A stretch of DNA of 64,000 nt. Origin: Listeria ivanovii subsp. londoniensis. Lineage in GTDB: Bacteria; Bacillota; Bacilli; Lactobacillales; Listeriaceae. The notes under the pieces were generated by a model, which saw only the letters and a program-made list of their open reading frames with translations, was not told the DNA's origin and made no database searches. A program made the translations under genes and the position numbers. Below, one piece after another: positions 36,039-44,504 of the stretch (positions within the stretch are counted from its first letter, which is position 1; each line of letters opens with the position of its first letter). The DNA lies in contig NZ_CP009576.1 of the NCBI RefSeq assembly GCF_000763495.1, positions 1,250,001 through 1,314,000 on the forward strand, written 5' to 3'.

Positions 36039-37130
36039 CCGACCTCCAAAAGTTAGACTAAAAATCTAACTTTTGGAGGTCGGTATTTTTATTACAAAGT
36101 ATAATTTTGAATTTAAATTAAAAATAGTTCAAGAATATCTTGACAGTAAAGGCGGTTACACATATCTAGCCAAAAAACATGGTGTCAAAACGGAGCAACA
36201 AGGTCGGAAAAGGGTAAAAGCTTACCAACAATTGGTATAGAAGGACTTTTACAAAAGCAGCAAAATAGACATTATTCTGTTCAAGAGAAGTTAAATGCGA
36301 TAGTTTTATACTAAACAAGTGAGTTATCTTATCGTGAAATTGCCAATCAAATTGGTCTCAATAATCCCACATTAATTGTTAGTTGGATGAAAAGATTTCG
36401 GGAAGATGGGAGTAGATGGAATCTCAAAAACGAAAGGACGTTTACCTAAAATGGCTGCAAAAAAAGAAAATCATCTGCACAAGATAACTTAGATTGAAAA
36501 GCTTGAAAAAGAAAAACACTTGTTAAAAAATAGAGCTGGCTTATTTAAAGGAGTTGAGAAGGCTGCGTTTAGGGGACAAACGCAAAATGAGAGAATTGCA
36601 CGAATCATTCACAGTCTCCGAAGATGCTTCCGATTAACCGAAATCTTAGAAACCCTGCGGTTTCCTAAATCTACTTGCATGTACTGGCAAAAGCATTTGG
36701 ATGGAGAAAATCTGACAGAAAAGATATAGAATGAGGTAAAAGATATTCGTAAAACACATCTTAATTACGGCTATAGACGATTGACGCAAGAACTTAAACG
36801 TCATGGCTTCTAAATAAATAAAAAGAAGGCACAACGCTTAATTCAAAAATTGGGATTACAAGTCAAATCATTCACCCGTAAATCTTGGAAGTATAATTCC
36901 CTATAGAGGAAATGTAGGGGAAATTACCAAAAATCGCGTAAAAAGACACTTTTATACTGCTATACCTCAACCACAGATACGACGGGGTTTAAATATTTTG
37001 AAACAGATTCCTCTGGTATACTTCGTCAGAAGAAAATGTATTTAAATCCTTTTATGGATTTGTATAATAACGAAATAATTAGCTATAATACCTCAAAACG
37101 TCCTACTGCTCAAGCAATTATGACTTCTAT
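36039..37130 (+). pseudogene. IS150-like (IS3 family) element, decayed and truncated
   Basis: Starts with a 19-bp perfect hairpin CCGACCTCCAAAAGTTAGA (36039-36057 with 36065-36083). Then follow OrfA (TKYNFEFKLKIVQEYLDSKG) and OrfB pieces in several frames: KLEKEKHLLKNRAGLF, ERIARIIHSLRRCFRL, HLNYGYRRLTQEL and MYLNPFMDLYNNEIISYN. Many stops interrupt it. The end of OrfB and the right end are missing; the sequence stops at the oxidoreductase gene. Confidence 0.85.
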
Positions 37131-37145
37131 TCCATTTCCTTCTTG

Positions 37146-38153
37146 TCACTCATCAAACCTTATGATTACCTTCCCCTCTGGATGTCCGGTTGCGACTAGC
37201 TCTAAGGCTTGATTGATGTCCTCTAACTGAAATTTTGTTGGATTAATAGCTGGGATAATCTGATTTTTTTCGACAATCTTAGAGACTTGTTCCAATTGTT
37301 TTCCATCTGCCCGAACAAAAATAAAATGATATTCGATATTTTTTTCTTTTGCTTTTTTATCATACTTGGAGCCAGCTAAACTAAATAAAAATTGCTTCCA
37401 TTTTGGTAGTCCTTGGCTTATTGCAAAACTTTTATTAGGGCCTGTTAAAAGACTTAATAAACGACCACCTGATTTGATAATTGCTAATTCTCGTTCAAAT
37501 TCGGATGCACCTAATGTATCAATCACAAAATCGACTGGTTCTAGTACTTCCCAATAATTTTCTGTTTTATAGTCGATAAAGCGATCTGCACCAACTGCTA
37601 AAGTTTGTTCTTTAGCGGTAATGTTTCCTGATACAATAACATTTAATCCCATTGATTTTGCAATAGGGATGGCCATTTGACCAAAACTACCTGATCCTCC
37701 TGCAATAAATACGGTCTGACCTGCTTTAGCGTTTAATTTTTCGTGCAGACCTTGATAAGCTGTTAGACCTGTTAAGGGAACCGCTGCTCCTGTAACAAAA
37801 TCTAAATGGCTAGGTAAAAACCATATGGCAGTTGCATCAACAGCGACATATTCTGCAAAAGCACCAATATGTTCTATCGGTAGTCGAGTGTAGACAGCAT
37901 CTCCAACTTTAAAGCCTTGGACATTGTCGCCAACTTTCTCAACTATACCCGTTAATTCATTCCCAAGAGTGAAAGGCATAGAAAAATTTTGGATTAGTTT
38001 TACTGAACCAGTTATGTTCAGAATTTCTAGCGGATTAACAGCAGCCGCTTTCACTTTTATTAATACTTGGGTATCCAAAATGGGGGGGATCGGTATTTCT
38101 GTAATATTCGCATGTAGTTCTTTTGAATATTTGCTGATTTGTGCTGCTTTCAT
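37146..38153 (-). CDS. NADPH:quinone oxidoreductase-like zinc-less MDR protein
   Basis: A 335-aa medium-chain reductase. Seen: GroES-like N-domain with VNPLEIL and LGNELTGIVEKVG, then the Rossmann motif FIAGGSGSFGQMAI and GADRFIDYK. No catalytic zinc cysteine cluster, so it is of the quinone or enal reductase type. A TetR operator lies 65 bp upstream that matches the one before the tetR gene, so the gene should be induced together with the SDR, probably by a reactive electrophile. Confidence 0.85.
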   Translation of the reverse strand: MKAAQISKYSKELHANITEIPIPPILDTQVLIKVKAAAVNPLEILNITGSVKLIQNFSMPFTLGNELTGIVEKVGDNVQGFKVGDAVYTRLPIEHIGAFAEYVAVDATAIWFLPSHLDFVTGAAVPLTGLTAYQGLHEKLNAKAGQTVFIAGGSGSFGQMAIPIAKSMGLNVIVSGNITAKEQTLAVGADRFIDYKTENYWEVLEPVDFVIDTLGASEFERELAIIKSGGRLLSLLTGPNKSFAISQGLPKWKQFLFSLAGSKYDKKAKEKNIEYHFIFVRADGKQLEQVSKIVEKNQIIPAINPTKFQLEDINQALELVATGHPEGKVIIRFDE

Positions 38154-38218
38154 TTTTGAATCACCATTCTTTCATTTTATTTGACTGTTTGTAAAAATAG
38201 ATAATTTACATATATTTA

Positions 38219-38240
38219 TTAGAACGTTCATTCTAATATT
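38219..38240. promoter_or_regulatory. TetR operator copy 1 (oxidoreductase)
   Basis: TTAGAACGTTCATTCTAATATT, shared at 20 of 22 bases with 39621-39642. It contains the dyad TTAGAA...TTCTAA and lies directly before the oxidoreductase. Confidence 0.7.
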
Positions 38241-38255
38241 GCTAAAAAATAAAAA

Positions 38256-39005
38256 CTACAGCGTAAATATTGGGAAAATAGCATTTCTTAAAGTGAATTC
38301 ATTTTTTTCATTTACCATGCCTACTGTATAATTACTTTCATAAAGTGCGACTAAGTAGGAAGCAACTTCTTGGGGTGTTCGTATTGGATAATTATTAGAA
38401 GATAAATCAGTAGCATTTGAATCATTGGCTTGTTGAATAAATGCAGTAGCGGTAAGGGCAGGTGCTAAGACTTTGGCTTGTAGTTGTGCATTTTTCAACT
38501 CGGCAGCAAGTCCTTCTGTTAGGACACTGATAAAAAACTTGGAAGCAGAATATCCAACATTTCCCAAAGCGATTACATAGCCCATTGCGGAAGAAACATT
38601 AATTAGTTGTGTGCCTTGTGTTTGGGCATAATCTTTAGCGTATAGAGTTGATAATATAGTTGTTGCTGATATATTTACATCAATCATTTGTTCCAATTGT
38701 TTTAAATCACTATTTACTAATGTTTCTGAACTACCAACACCAGCATTGTTAATCCATGTTTCAACTTCATACTGTTGCAATGAATCATATAGTGAATATA
38801 CTTGCTCTTTATCGGATAAATCACTTGTTTTTATGATGATATCCAAGTTAGCATATTGTTTTTGGATCTTTTTTTGTAATGCAATTAATTGTTTTTCTCG
38901 TCTTGCAATAAGGATTAGATTTTTTTCTTTTTCAGCAAAAGCTAATGCAGTTTCATAGCCTATACCTGAACTTGCGCCAGTAATAACTGTGAACTTTTTA
39001 CTCAT
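38256..39005 (-). CDS. Short-chain dehydrogenase/reductase
   Basis: A 249-aa SDR. Seen: cofactor motif TGASSGIGYE (residues 7-16), WINNAGVGSS, catalytic Ser in NVSSAMGY and YSASKFF (Tyr-x-x-x-Lys). The substrate is unknown. The gene follows tetR by 15 bp in the same direction, so the two form an operon under the operator at 39621. Confidence 0.88.
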   Translation of the reverse strand: MSKKFTVITGASSGIGYETALAFAEKEKNLILIARREKQLIALQKKIQKQYANLDIIIKTSDLSDKEQVYSLYDSLQQYEVETWINNAGVGSSETLVNSDLKQLEQMIDVNISATTILSTLYAKDYAQTQGTQLINVSSAMGYVIALGNVGYSASKFFISVLTEGLAAELKNAQLQAKVLAPALTATAFIQQANDSNATDLSSNNYPIRTPQEVASYLVALYESNYTVGMVNEKNEFTLRNAIFPIFTL

Positions 39006-39020
39006 ATCTCTACCTACTTT

Positions 39021-39596
39021 CTATTTAATTATTGACAAGGTTGTTTTTACAATGGTGTGTAACTTTATTTGGTCATTGGTAGTTTTCGCTAGTACTCTTA
39101 TGCCAACCCAAGCATTATGCAAATAACTTGCTAGCTCTTGTAAATTTTTATTTTTTGAAATTTCTCCTTTATTCATAGCTTCCACTAATAGCTGATAAAG
39201 ATACATTTCACTTTTATCAAATAGTTCTTGTATTTTCTTTTTTATTGGTTCATCTAACAAAGATAATTCTGCTGCTGAATTTACAATTAAACAACCTTTA
39301 GGGCTTTCATTATTTACTGAAGATACACTCAAAAATAATGTTTCAAGTTTTTCTTTTATTGTCATATCTTGTTTTACTTGTTGTTTAATAATTTGATTAA
39401 GTCGAAATTCATAACAATCAAGTGATTTTAAGAATAGCTCATGTTTATCTCCAAAAGTGTCATAAATACTACGACGATGGATTCCCATATGATCAACCAG
39501 ATCCTGCATAGATGTTTTCTCATAGCCTTTTTCCCAAAAGATTTGCATTGCTTTATTTAAAACTATTTGTTCATCAAACTGCTTCACTCTTCCCAA
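39021..39596 (-). CDS. TetR/AcrR family repressor
   Basis: A 191-aa regulator. The N-terminal HTH reads ALNKAMQIFWEKGYEKTS-like sequence (NKAMQIFWEKGYEKTSMQDL) followed by MGIHRRSIYDTFGDK. The C-terminal part is the ligand pocket (TetR_C, with the SPKGCLIVNSAAEL segment of the YxaF/QacR-like group). It probably represses itself, the SDR and the oxidoreductase through the two matching operators. Confidence 0.9.
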   Translation of the reverse strand: MGRVKQFDEQIVLNKAMQIFWEKGYEKTSMQDLVDHMGIHRRSIYDTFGDKHELFLKSLDCYEFRLNQIIKQQVKQDMTIKEKLETLFLSVSSVNNESPKGCLIVNSAAELSLLDEPIKKKIQELFDKSEMYLYQLLVEAMNKGEISKNKNLQELASYLHNAWVGIRVLAKTTNDQIKLHTIVKTTLSIIK

Positions 39597-39620
39597 TGAT
39601 AATTCATCCTTTCTAAAATA

Positions 39621-39642
39621 TTAGAACGCTCATTCTTATATT
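39621..39642. promoter_or_regulatory. TetR operator copy 2 (tetR-SDR operon)
   Basis: TTAGAACGCTCATTCTTATATT lies 25 bp before the tetR start and matches the site at 38219. Confidence 0.7.
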
Positions 39643-40063
39643 ATCAAAATATTAGTTATAAGTAAATAGTAACCTTTGATTCTGTCCCGAATGTCTTATT
39701 ATTTTCAAGTAAAATAACTCTGCTTTTCAATTATTGGTTATATAGCCAAAATTCCCTTTTACGTATGTCATAATATTAAAGTCTTTTGGAAAGTTGGAAT
39801 GTAAAAAAATTCAACTGTTTCATTTATTTCCAAATGCTATTTTTGTTTAACAATTTTTCTTGTAAATGATATAGTAAAAATGATAATACACAATTATTCA
39901 AATGACAAAAGTTTAAAAGGAAACTCAATCAAAACATCTTCTTCGTGATTTCTGCTGTTTAGTAGAATCTTCACTAAATGCGTGAATCTATTACAAGAAA
40001 CAATAAAAAAGCGAACTAAATTTATATTTTATCATTGTACGTTTAGCAATTTGGAGGCTGATT
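39643..40063. other. Gap without recognised gene
   Basis: AT-rich sequence with no convincing coding frame, repeat or RNA. It separates the TetR regulon from the run of small immunity-like genes. Confidence 0.5.
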
Positions 40064-40165
40064 ATGAATCAATTTGAAATAGATAATATGTTTGAAGATA
40101 AGGTATTTGTGAATTTTATCTGTGGTGAAGACACTCAATGGTTTTTGGGGTGTTATTATGAGTAA
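40064..40165 (+). CDS. 33-aa ORF overlapping the next gene
   Basis: MNQFEIDNMFEDKVFVNFIC followed by GEDTQWFLGCYYE, with TTGGAGG 6 nt before the ATG. Its stop lies 8 nt inside the next gene. It may be the stump of a former immunity-like gene or a coupled small protein. Confidence 0.35.
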   Translation: MNQFEIDNMFEDKVFVNFICGEDTQWFLGCYYE

Positions 40166-40574
40166 TATGATAGAGTTATTAGAACAATCATGGGCAGAGG
40201 GGCACCTACCTATCATGCAAGGTATTGTAAAAAAAGATGGATTATATTATGAGATTAAGTATGAAGAAAATCGGATGAAAACAGCTAATCCCATTTCATT
40301 TTCATTTGATTTCACAGGGGATGACTTCAGTGAAATTGATAGTTTCTTTAAGACCACTATTAATAATTACACTCTTTATTGTGGGGAGGGAAGTTGGGGC
40401 GGTGACGGTTTTATTTACATAGAAGATACTAAAACGAAGCAATTGTTATGGTGTTTATTTGATGACCGCATTAATCCTATAATGAAATGCAGCATATCGA
40501 AAGATAAACTGATTGCTGAAAATAATAATTCAATTCAATATATATTTGATTTTCAAAATCCGGAAAAACTTTAA
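40158..40574 (+). CDS. Immunity-like protein of unknown family (138 aa)
   Basis: Starts at ATG 40158 (MSNMIELLEQSWAEGHLP) with GGGGTG 6 nt upstream; the longer frame from 40122 has no ribosome site. A small, acidic, single-domain cytosolic protein with many aromatics (SWGGDGFIYIEDTKTKQ). Size, acidity and grouping with similar small unrelated genes fit orphan immunity genes of polymorphic toxins, but no toxin is present here. Function unproven. Confidence 0.5.
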   Translation: MSNMIELLEQSWAEGHLPIMQGIVKKDGLYYEIKYEENRMKTANPISFSFDFTGDDFSEIDSFFKTTINNYTLYCGEGSWGGDGFIYIEDTKTKQLLWCLFDDRINPIMKCSISKDKLIAENNNSIQYIFDFQNPEKL

Positions 40575-40654
40575 CTTGCTTTTAAAAGTTGCTTTGTGTG
40601 GTATGGTTGAGCGGTTAATTCAACGGATATTATTTATATTTGGAGGTAGTTAAA

Positions 40655-40945
40655 ATGACTGACTTACAAGGCTTTCATAATAAAGTAATGAATTTAATGG
40701 TTAAATTAAGAAATGAAAATATATTTGATGATGCCTTGTATGACGAGATTTTTGGAACCCTTGAAATTTTTGTTGAAGAATGGAAAACACACGATAGCAT
40801 TCCAAAAAAGACATTTATAATTTGCCTCTACTTAATTGATTTTTTAGCAGGTGGTAGCCGTTTTTTATCAGAAGAAGATAACGAAAAGCTTGAAGATGCT
40901 ATGCAATACATGAACTTTTCACAACCCTGGAGGATTAGATTATAA
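40655..40945 (+). CDS. Immunity-like small helical protein (96 aa)
   Basis: Starts at ATG 40655 with GGAGGT about 9 nt upstream. The sequence is helical and acidic (DDALYDEIFGTLEIFVEEW, LSEEDNEKLEDAMQYM). It resembles small immunity proteins in general character only; I cannot name a family. It is the second gene in a run of three small genes in the same direction. Confidence 0.5.
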   Translation: MTDLQGFHNKVMNLMVKLRNENIFDDALYDEIFGTLEIFVEEWKTHDSIPKKTFIICLYLIDFLAGGSRFLSEEDNEKLEDAMQYMNFSQPWRIRL

Positions 40946-41193
40946 GCATTATCTAATTATGGAGTTGTTATATATAATAAAAAAATCGGTGTTTCTCATT
41001 AAACTAGATATGTTCACAAAATTTAAATATTTTTGAGCGGTTTTATGAATTACCAGTATATGAATTGTTAGCGTAAATATGGAATAATAAAAACAAAGCA
41101 AATTGCTTTTATTTAATGGAAAAAGTTAAACCAAAAACGCTACTAACAAAGAACAATAATCCTACAAAAAAATACCCAAGGAGGTAAGGAAAT

Positions 41194-41724
41194 ATGATTC
41201 CATCTTATTTAAAAGAGGTAGCTAGAAAAGTAACTATCGATGATTATTTGCATTTGGAAATCACAACTAAGGATGTAGACGAATATTTTGAAATTTTTTA
41301 TTGCGGAATGATTTGGAAAAGTGGGGATGATCAATTAATTACAGCAGAAGATATGAAGGTTCCCCTTAAAATCGTTGCTAAAAGTACACTTACAAATAAA
41401 GAAATAGTACTTTTTGATGGCGCTTTTTATGGATATGATAATATGTTTTGTGATGTTTATGACCAAAAGGCAATTGATAATCGGGAATTAATACAGTATC
41501 CTCTGAATAACATTGTTAAAATTAATTTTTTAGTTGGGATAGGAATAGATTATGAAAGTGAAAAAGAAAATTACGACTTTGATGAAGATGGTAATGTGTT
41601 ATTAATTGATGGTCGATATATTTCTTGGGAAGACACCAAAGCTGATGGATTTGACTTCCTAGAAATAACTGCAATAGATGAAAATGGTCAGTCTTATTCA
41701 ATTATGAGTGAAGAACTTGCTTAA
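41194..41724 (+). CDS. Immunity-like protein of unknown family (176 aa)
   Basis: AAGGAGGT precedes ATG 41194 by 9 nt. Strongly acidic, single-domain (YESEKENYDFDEDGNVLLID, GRYISWEDTKADGFDF). No signal peptide or membrane helix. The preceding 248 bp show no other gene. Function unknown; the company of other small acidic genes suggests an orphan immunity protein. Confidence 0.5.
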   Translation: MIPSYLKEVARKVTIDDYLHLEITTKDVDEYFEIFYCGMIWKSGDDQLITAEDMKVPLKIVAKSTLTNKEIVLFDGAFYGYDNMFCDVYDQKAIDNRELIQYPLNNIVKINFLVGIGIDYESEKENYDFDEDGNVLLIDGRYISWEDTKADGFDFLEITAIDENGQSYSIMSEELA

Positions 41725-41880
41725 AGCTTATTAGCATTTTTTTAAATTGATGTGTGTGACAAGCAGGATCCTGAAGCCATTCTTGCTTGAATATTATTTT
41801 TAATTATCATTTTCATTAGCGCGCTTTGGGTGGACTTAATGGAATCAGCAAAATTATATAATAGACAAGGAGAATTTTAA

Positions 41881-41990
41881 GTGGGTTTAAAGAAAAAATC
41901 AAACCGTTTCACTAGATAGAACAGACTGATAGTGAATTTTCATTAGTGTTATATGTGGAAGATTACAGTATATTGCTAGTGATTAAATAA
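41881..41990 (+). pseudogene. Remnant of a further small gene
   Basis: AAGGAG precedes GTG 41881. With one frameshift and one stop, it would read GFKEKIKPFH, then IEQTDSEFSLVLYVEDYSIL to a TAA at 41988. It looks like a decayed member of the same small-gene run. The rest of 41725-42058 is empty. Confidence 0.4.
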
Positions 41991-42058
41991 GTATCAGAGT
42001 AAAAATAGTGGTGACAGTTGATAAAACGGATTTAAATATAGCGAATATGGAGGAAAAT

Positions 42059-42508
42059 ATGACTTATGAAGAGCTTTTAGATGAAGAGTTTGGTGCAAGT
42101 GAGTTAATTCATTATGAGAATCAAAATAAGGAATATCGAGGTATGTTATTAAAAACTATCCCCAAAAACCAAATAATTCGGACGCGATTAGCAAAGAAAA
42201 CAGATAAAAAAGCAGGATACTTTGTTGCTTTTTGGGAGAAAAATAACGAAAATACTAATGTTGCTTATGATAAGAAGAATCCGGCAGATTTTTTATGTAT
42301 TGTTGTTACGGATAACCACTTACAAGGTGTATTTGTCTTTCCGAAGCAAGTCTTGGTGGAGAAAGGTATTTTGAGAAGTGCGGGGGCTAAAGGGAAGATG
42401 GCAGCTAGATTTTATCCTGCTTGGTGTCGAGATTTAAATAAAACGGCGCAGAAAACACAAGATTGGCAGTTAGCATTTTTTAAAGATTATACTACAGAGG
42501 AGAGTTAA
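42059..42508 (+). CDS. MepB family protein
   Basis: A protein of about 149 aa resembling MepB of the staphylococcal mepRAB locus: EYRGMLLKTIP, RTRLAKKTDKKAGYFVAFWEK, FVFPKQVLVEKGILRS and GKMAARFYPAW. Its biochemical role is unknown. I chose ATG 42059, 5 nt after GGAGG; an in-frame GTG at 42008 would add 17 residues but has no ribosome site. There is no adjoining MATE pump or MarR regulator. Confidence 0.75.
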   Translation: MTYEELLDEEFGASELIHYENQNKEYRGMLLKTIPKNQIIRTRLAKKTDKKAGYFVAFWEKNNENTNVAYDKKNPADFLCIVVTDNHLQGVFVFPKQVLVEKGILRSAGAKGKMAARFYPAWCRDLNKTAQKTQDWQLAFFKDYTTEES

Positions 42509-42604
42509 CCACTGTTTTTAATGAATAGGTCTAACTCCTTCATAAGAGAAATTATTTTGGTTGGAAGTATCCAAATAGGATAGCAACTAAATATTGCATG
42601 TTCA

Positions 42605-42650
42605 ATAAAAACCACATTTGATAATGATTATCATTATCAAATGTGGTTTT
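42605..42650 (+). promoter_or_regulatory. Fur box inside a perfect palindrome (terminator-like)
   Basis: The centre GATAATGATTATCATTATC is the exact classical 19-bp Fur box. It lies in a 43-bp perfect inverted repeat (AAAACCACATTTGATAATGA... and its complement) ending in TTTTTT. The box also covers the -35 (TTATCA, 42634-42639) of a promoter with TATAAT at 42657-42662. Confidence 0.85.
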
Positions 42651-42662
42651 TTGTGATATAAT
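42634..42662 (+). promoter_or_regulatory. Promoter of the ABC exporter operon
   Basis: TTATCA, 17-bp spacer, TATAAT. The Fur box overlaps the -35, so iron-loaded Fur would block transcription. Confidence 0.65.
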
Positions 42663-42696
42663 AAACAAAGATTTATTAGAAGGGGTATGCAAAAAC

Positions 42697-42795
42697 ATGG
42701 GGAAAATAACAAAGAAAACGGCTAATAGAGCCAAAAAAACAAGTTATATGAAAAAGCAATATCCATATATGATTGGGGGAAACAATAATGATTGA
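42697..42795 (+). CDS. 32-aa basic leader ORF (tentative)
   Basis: MGKITKKTANRAKKTSYMKK then QYPYMIGGNNND; the stop overlaps the start of the ABC gene by 8 nt. AGAAGGGG lies upstream but at long spacing. Very basic; it may couple translation or be chance. Confidence 0.3.
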   Translation: MGKITKKTANRAKKTSYMKKQYPYMIGGNNND

Positions 42796-44503
42796 TAAAC
42801 GTCTCTTCCAATTGGTCGAAAAAAAGCCATTAATTTTGCTAATTCTTTTCCGTACTATCCATTTAGGGCTAATGATTACTTTGTGGTTCATTTTTGCTCA
42901 ACAATTAACGAATTATTTAGATGGACAAAGGATCGATATATATTATTTAGTTGGCACGGTTGCGCTCGTTTTAATTGGCAAATCAGTGCTTACAAAATTA
43001 ATGGAAAAGCAAACCTACAAAGCTTCTGCAGAATTACGTTTGTCAATGCGACGGGCGGTTATGGCAAAAGCATTTCGATTAGGGAATAACGAGGGGCAAT
43101 TAAAAGCGTCCACTTTAACACAGCTTGCGGTGGATGGGATTGAACAGCTCGAAATTTATTATGCGCGTTTTTTACCGCAGTTATTTTATTGTTTGATTGC
43201 TTCATTGATGATTTTTGGCAGTTTGGTTGGGTTTGCGTGGCAGCCAGCAGTAGTATTACTTATTTGTATGCCGATGATTCCAGTTGTAATTATGGCGATA
43301 ATGAAAATGGCAAAGAAAATTTTGAGTGGTTACTGGTCGGATTATACGAACCTGGGTGCTAAATTTCATGAAAATTTGAGCGGGTTTAGTATTTTAAAAG
43401 CTTACGACCAAGATAAGTATAAACAAGAAGAAATTGCAACGGATGCTGAACGGTTTCGTAAGGTGACGATGAGTCTTTTATCGATGCAACTAAATTCAAT
43501 TACGATTATGGATATTATTTCCTATAGTGGAGCAGCTCTCGGTATTGGTATTGCATTAATTGCTTATACAAATGAAGCAATTAGTACGGTGGGTGTGTTG
43601 ATGTTCCTTTTACTAAGTGCCGAGTTTTTTATTCCAATGCGCCAATTGGGCTCATTGTTTCATGTTGCGATGAACGGAATTAGTGCTTGTAGTAAATTAT
43701 TTGCTTATTTGGAACTAGAAGAGCATCTGTACGGAACAAAAGAACTAAAAGCACCATTGAAAATTATTGAAGCTCGCGAATTGGTTTATACATATAACAA
43801 AGCAAACTTGCCTACCCTTCAAAAGATAACAGCTAGTTTTAGTCGTGGTAGTTTTTCAGCACTTGTTGGAAAATCGGGGTCTGGAAAAAGCACTTTTGCA
43901 CGTGTGTTATTACAACAATTAACTGGTTATCAAGGTGAAATTAGTTGGAACAATCTAGCGCTTACAGATTTAAGTGAGGAGACTATTCGCGAGCAAAGTC
44001 TAATGGTAGATCATCATGGTTATCTCTATGCAGATAGTATTCGTGCAAATTTGATAATGGGAAATAAGCAAATAAGTGATGGTGACTTATGGGCTGTGTT
44101 AGAGCGTGTTTGTTTAGCAGATTTTGTAAAAGAATTACCAGAACAATTGGCAGAAACTTTACAAGAAAATGGAAGTAACTTATCAGGTGGACAGCGACAA
44201 AGGCTTATCCTAGCACGTGCGTTACTAAGGGAAGCAGAACTTTATGTTTTTGATGAAATCACATCTGGCGTGGACTTAGAGAGCGAAAAAATTATTTTGG
44301 CAGTTATACAAAAATTAGCCAAAGAGAAAATAGTGCTTTTTATTTCGCATCGTTTATATAATGTTTTGGAGGCGGACCAAGTGCTGGTATTTGAATCTGG
44401 AAAATTAGTGGAAATTGGCAAATCGGCGCAGTTACAACAAGATTCAAGTTATTTTAAAAATTACTTTTCAGAAGAATCACAGTTGCTCAAAGGGGGTGCT
44501 TAA
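42788..44503 (+). CDS. ABC exporter half, CydD-like
   Basis: A 571-aa half-transporter: six membrane helices (residues 1-310) and an ATPase with Walker A GKSGSGKST, signature LSGGQRQR and Walker B YVFDEITSG. The SGV after Walker B replaces the usual SALD-like sequence. The start is ATG 42788 with GGGGGAA 6 nt upstream. It pairs with the next gene as a heterodimer. Fur control suggests a role in iron, heme or redox metabolism; the cargo is unknown. Confidence 0.88.
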   Translation: MIDKRLFQLVEKKPLILLILFRTIHLGLMITLWFIFAQQLTNYLDGQRIDIYYLVGTVALVLIGKSVLTKLMEKQTYKASAELRLSMRRAVMAKAFRLGNNEGQLKASTLTQLAVDGIEQLEIYYARFLPQLFYCLIASLMIFGSLVGFAWQPAVVLLICMPMIPVVIMAIMKMAKKILSGYWSDYTNLGAKFHENLSGFSILKAYDQDKYKQEEIATDAERFRKVTMSLLSMQLNSITIMDIISYSGAALGIGIALIAYTNEAISTVGVLMFLLLSAEFFIPMRQLGSLFHVAMNGISACSKLFAYLELEEHLYGTKELKAPLKIIEARELVYTYNKANLPTLQKITASFSRGSFSALVGKSGSGKSTFARVLLQQLTGYQGEISWNNLALTDLSEETIREQSLMVDHHGYLYADSIRANLIMGNKQISDGDLWAVLERVCLADFVKELPEQLAETLQENGSNLSGGQRQRLILARALLREAELYVFDEITSGVDLESEKIILAVIQKLAKEKIVLFISHRLYNVLEADQVLVFESGKLVEIGKSAQLQQDSSYFKNYFSEESQLLKGGA

Positions 44504-44504
44504 A

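Noticed and set aside
42552-42734. Minus-strand 60-aa frame over the Fur palindrome
   Set aside because: It is built on the palindrome and promoter sequence, without a ribosome site.
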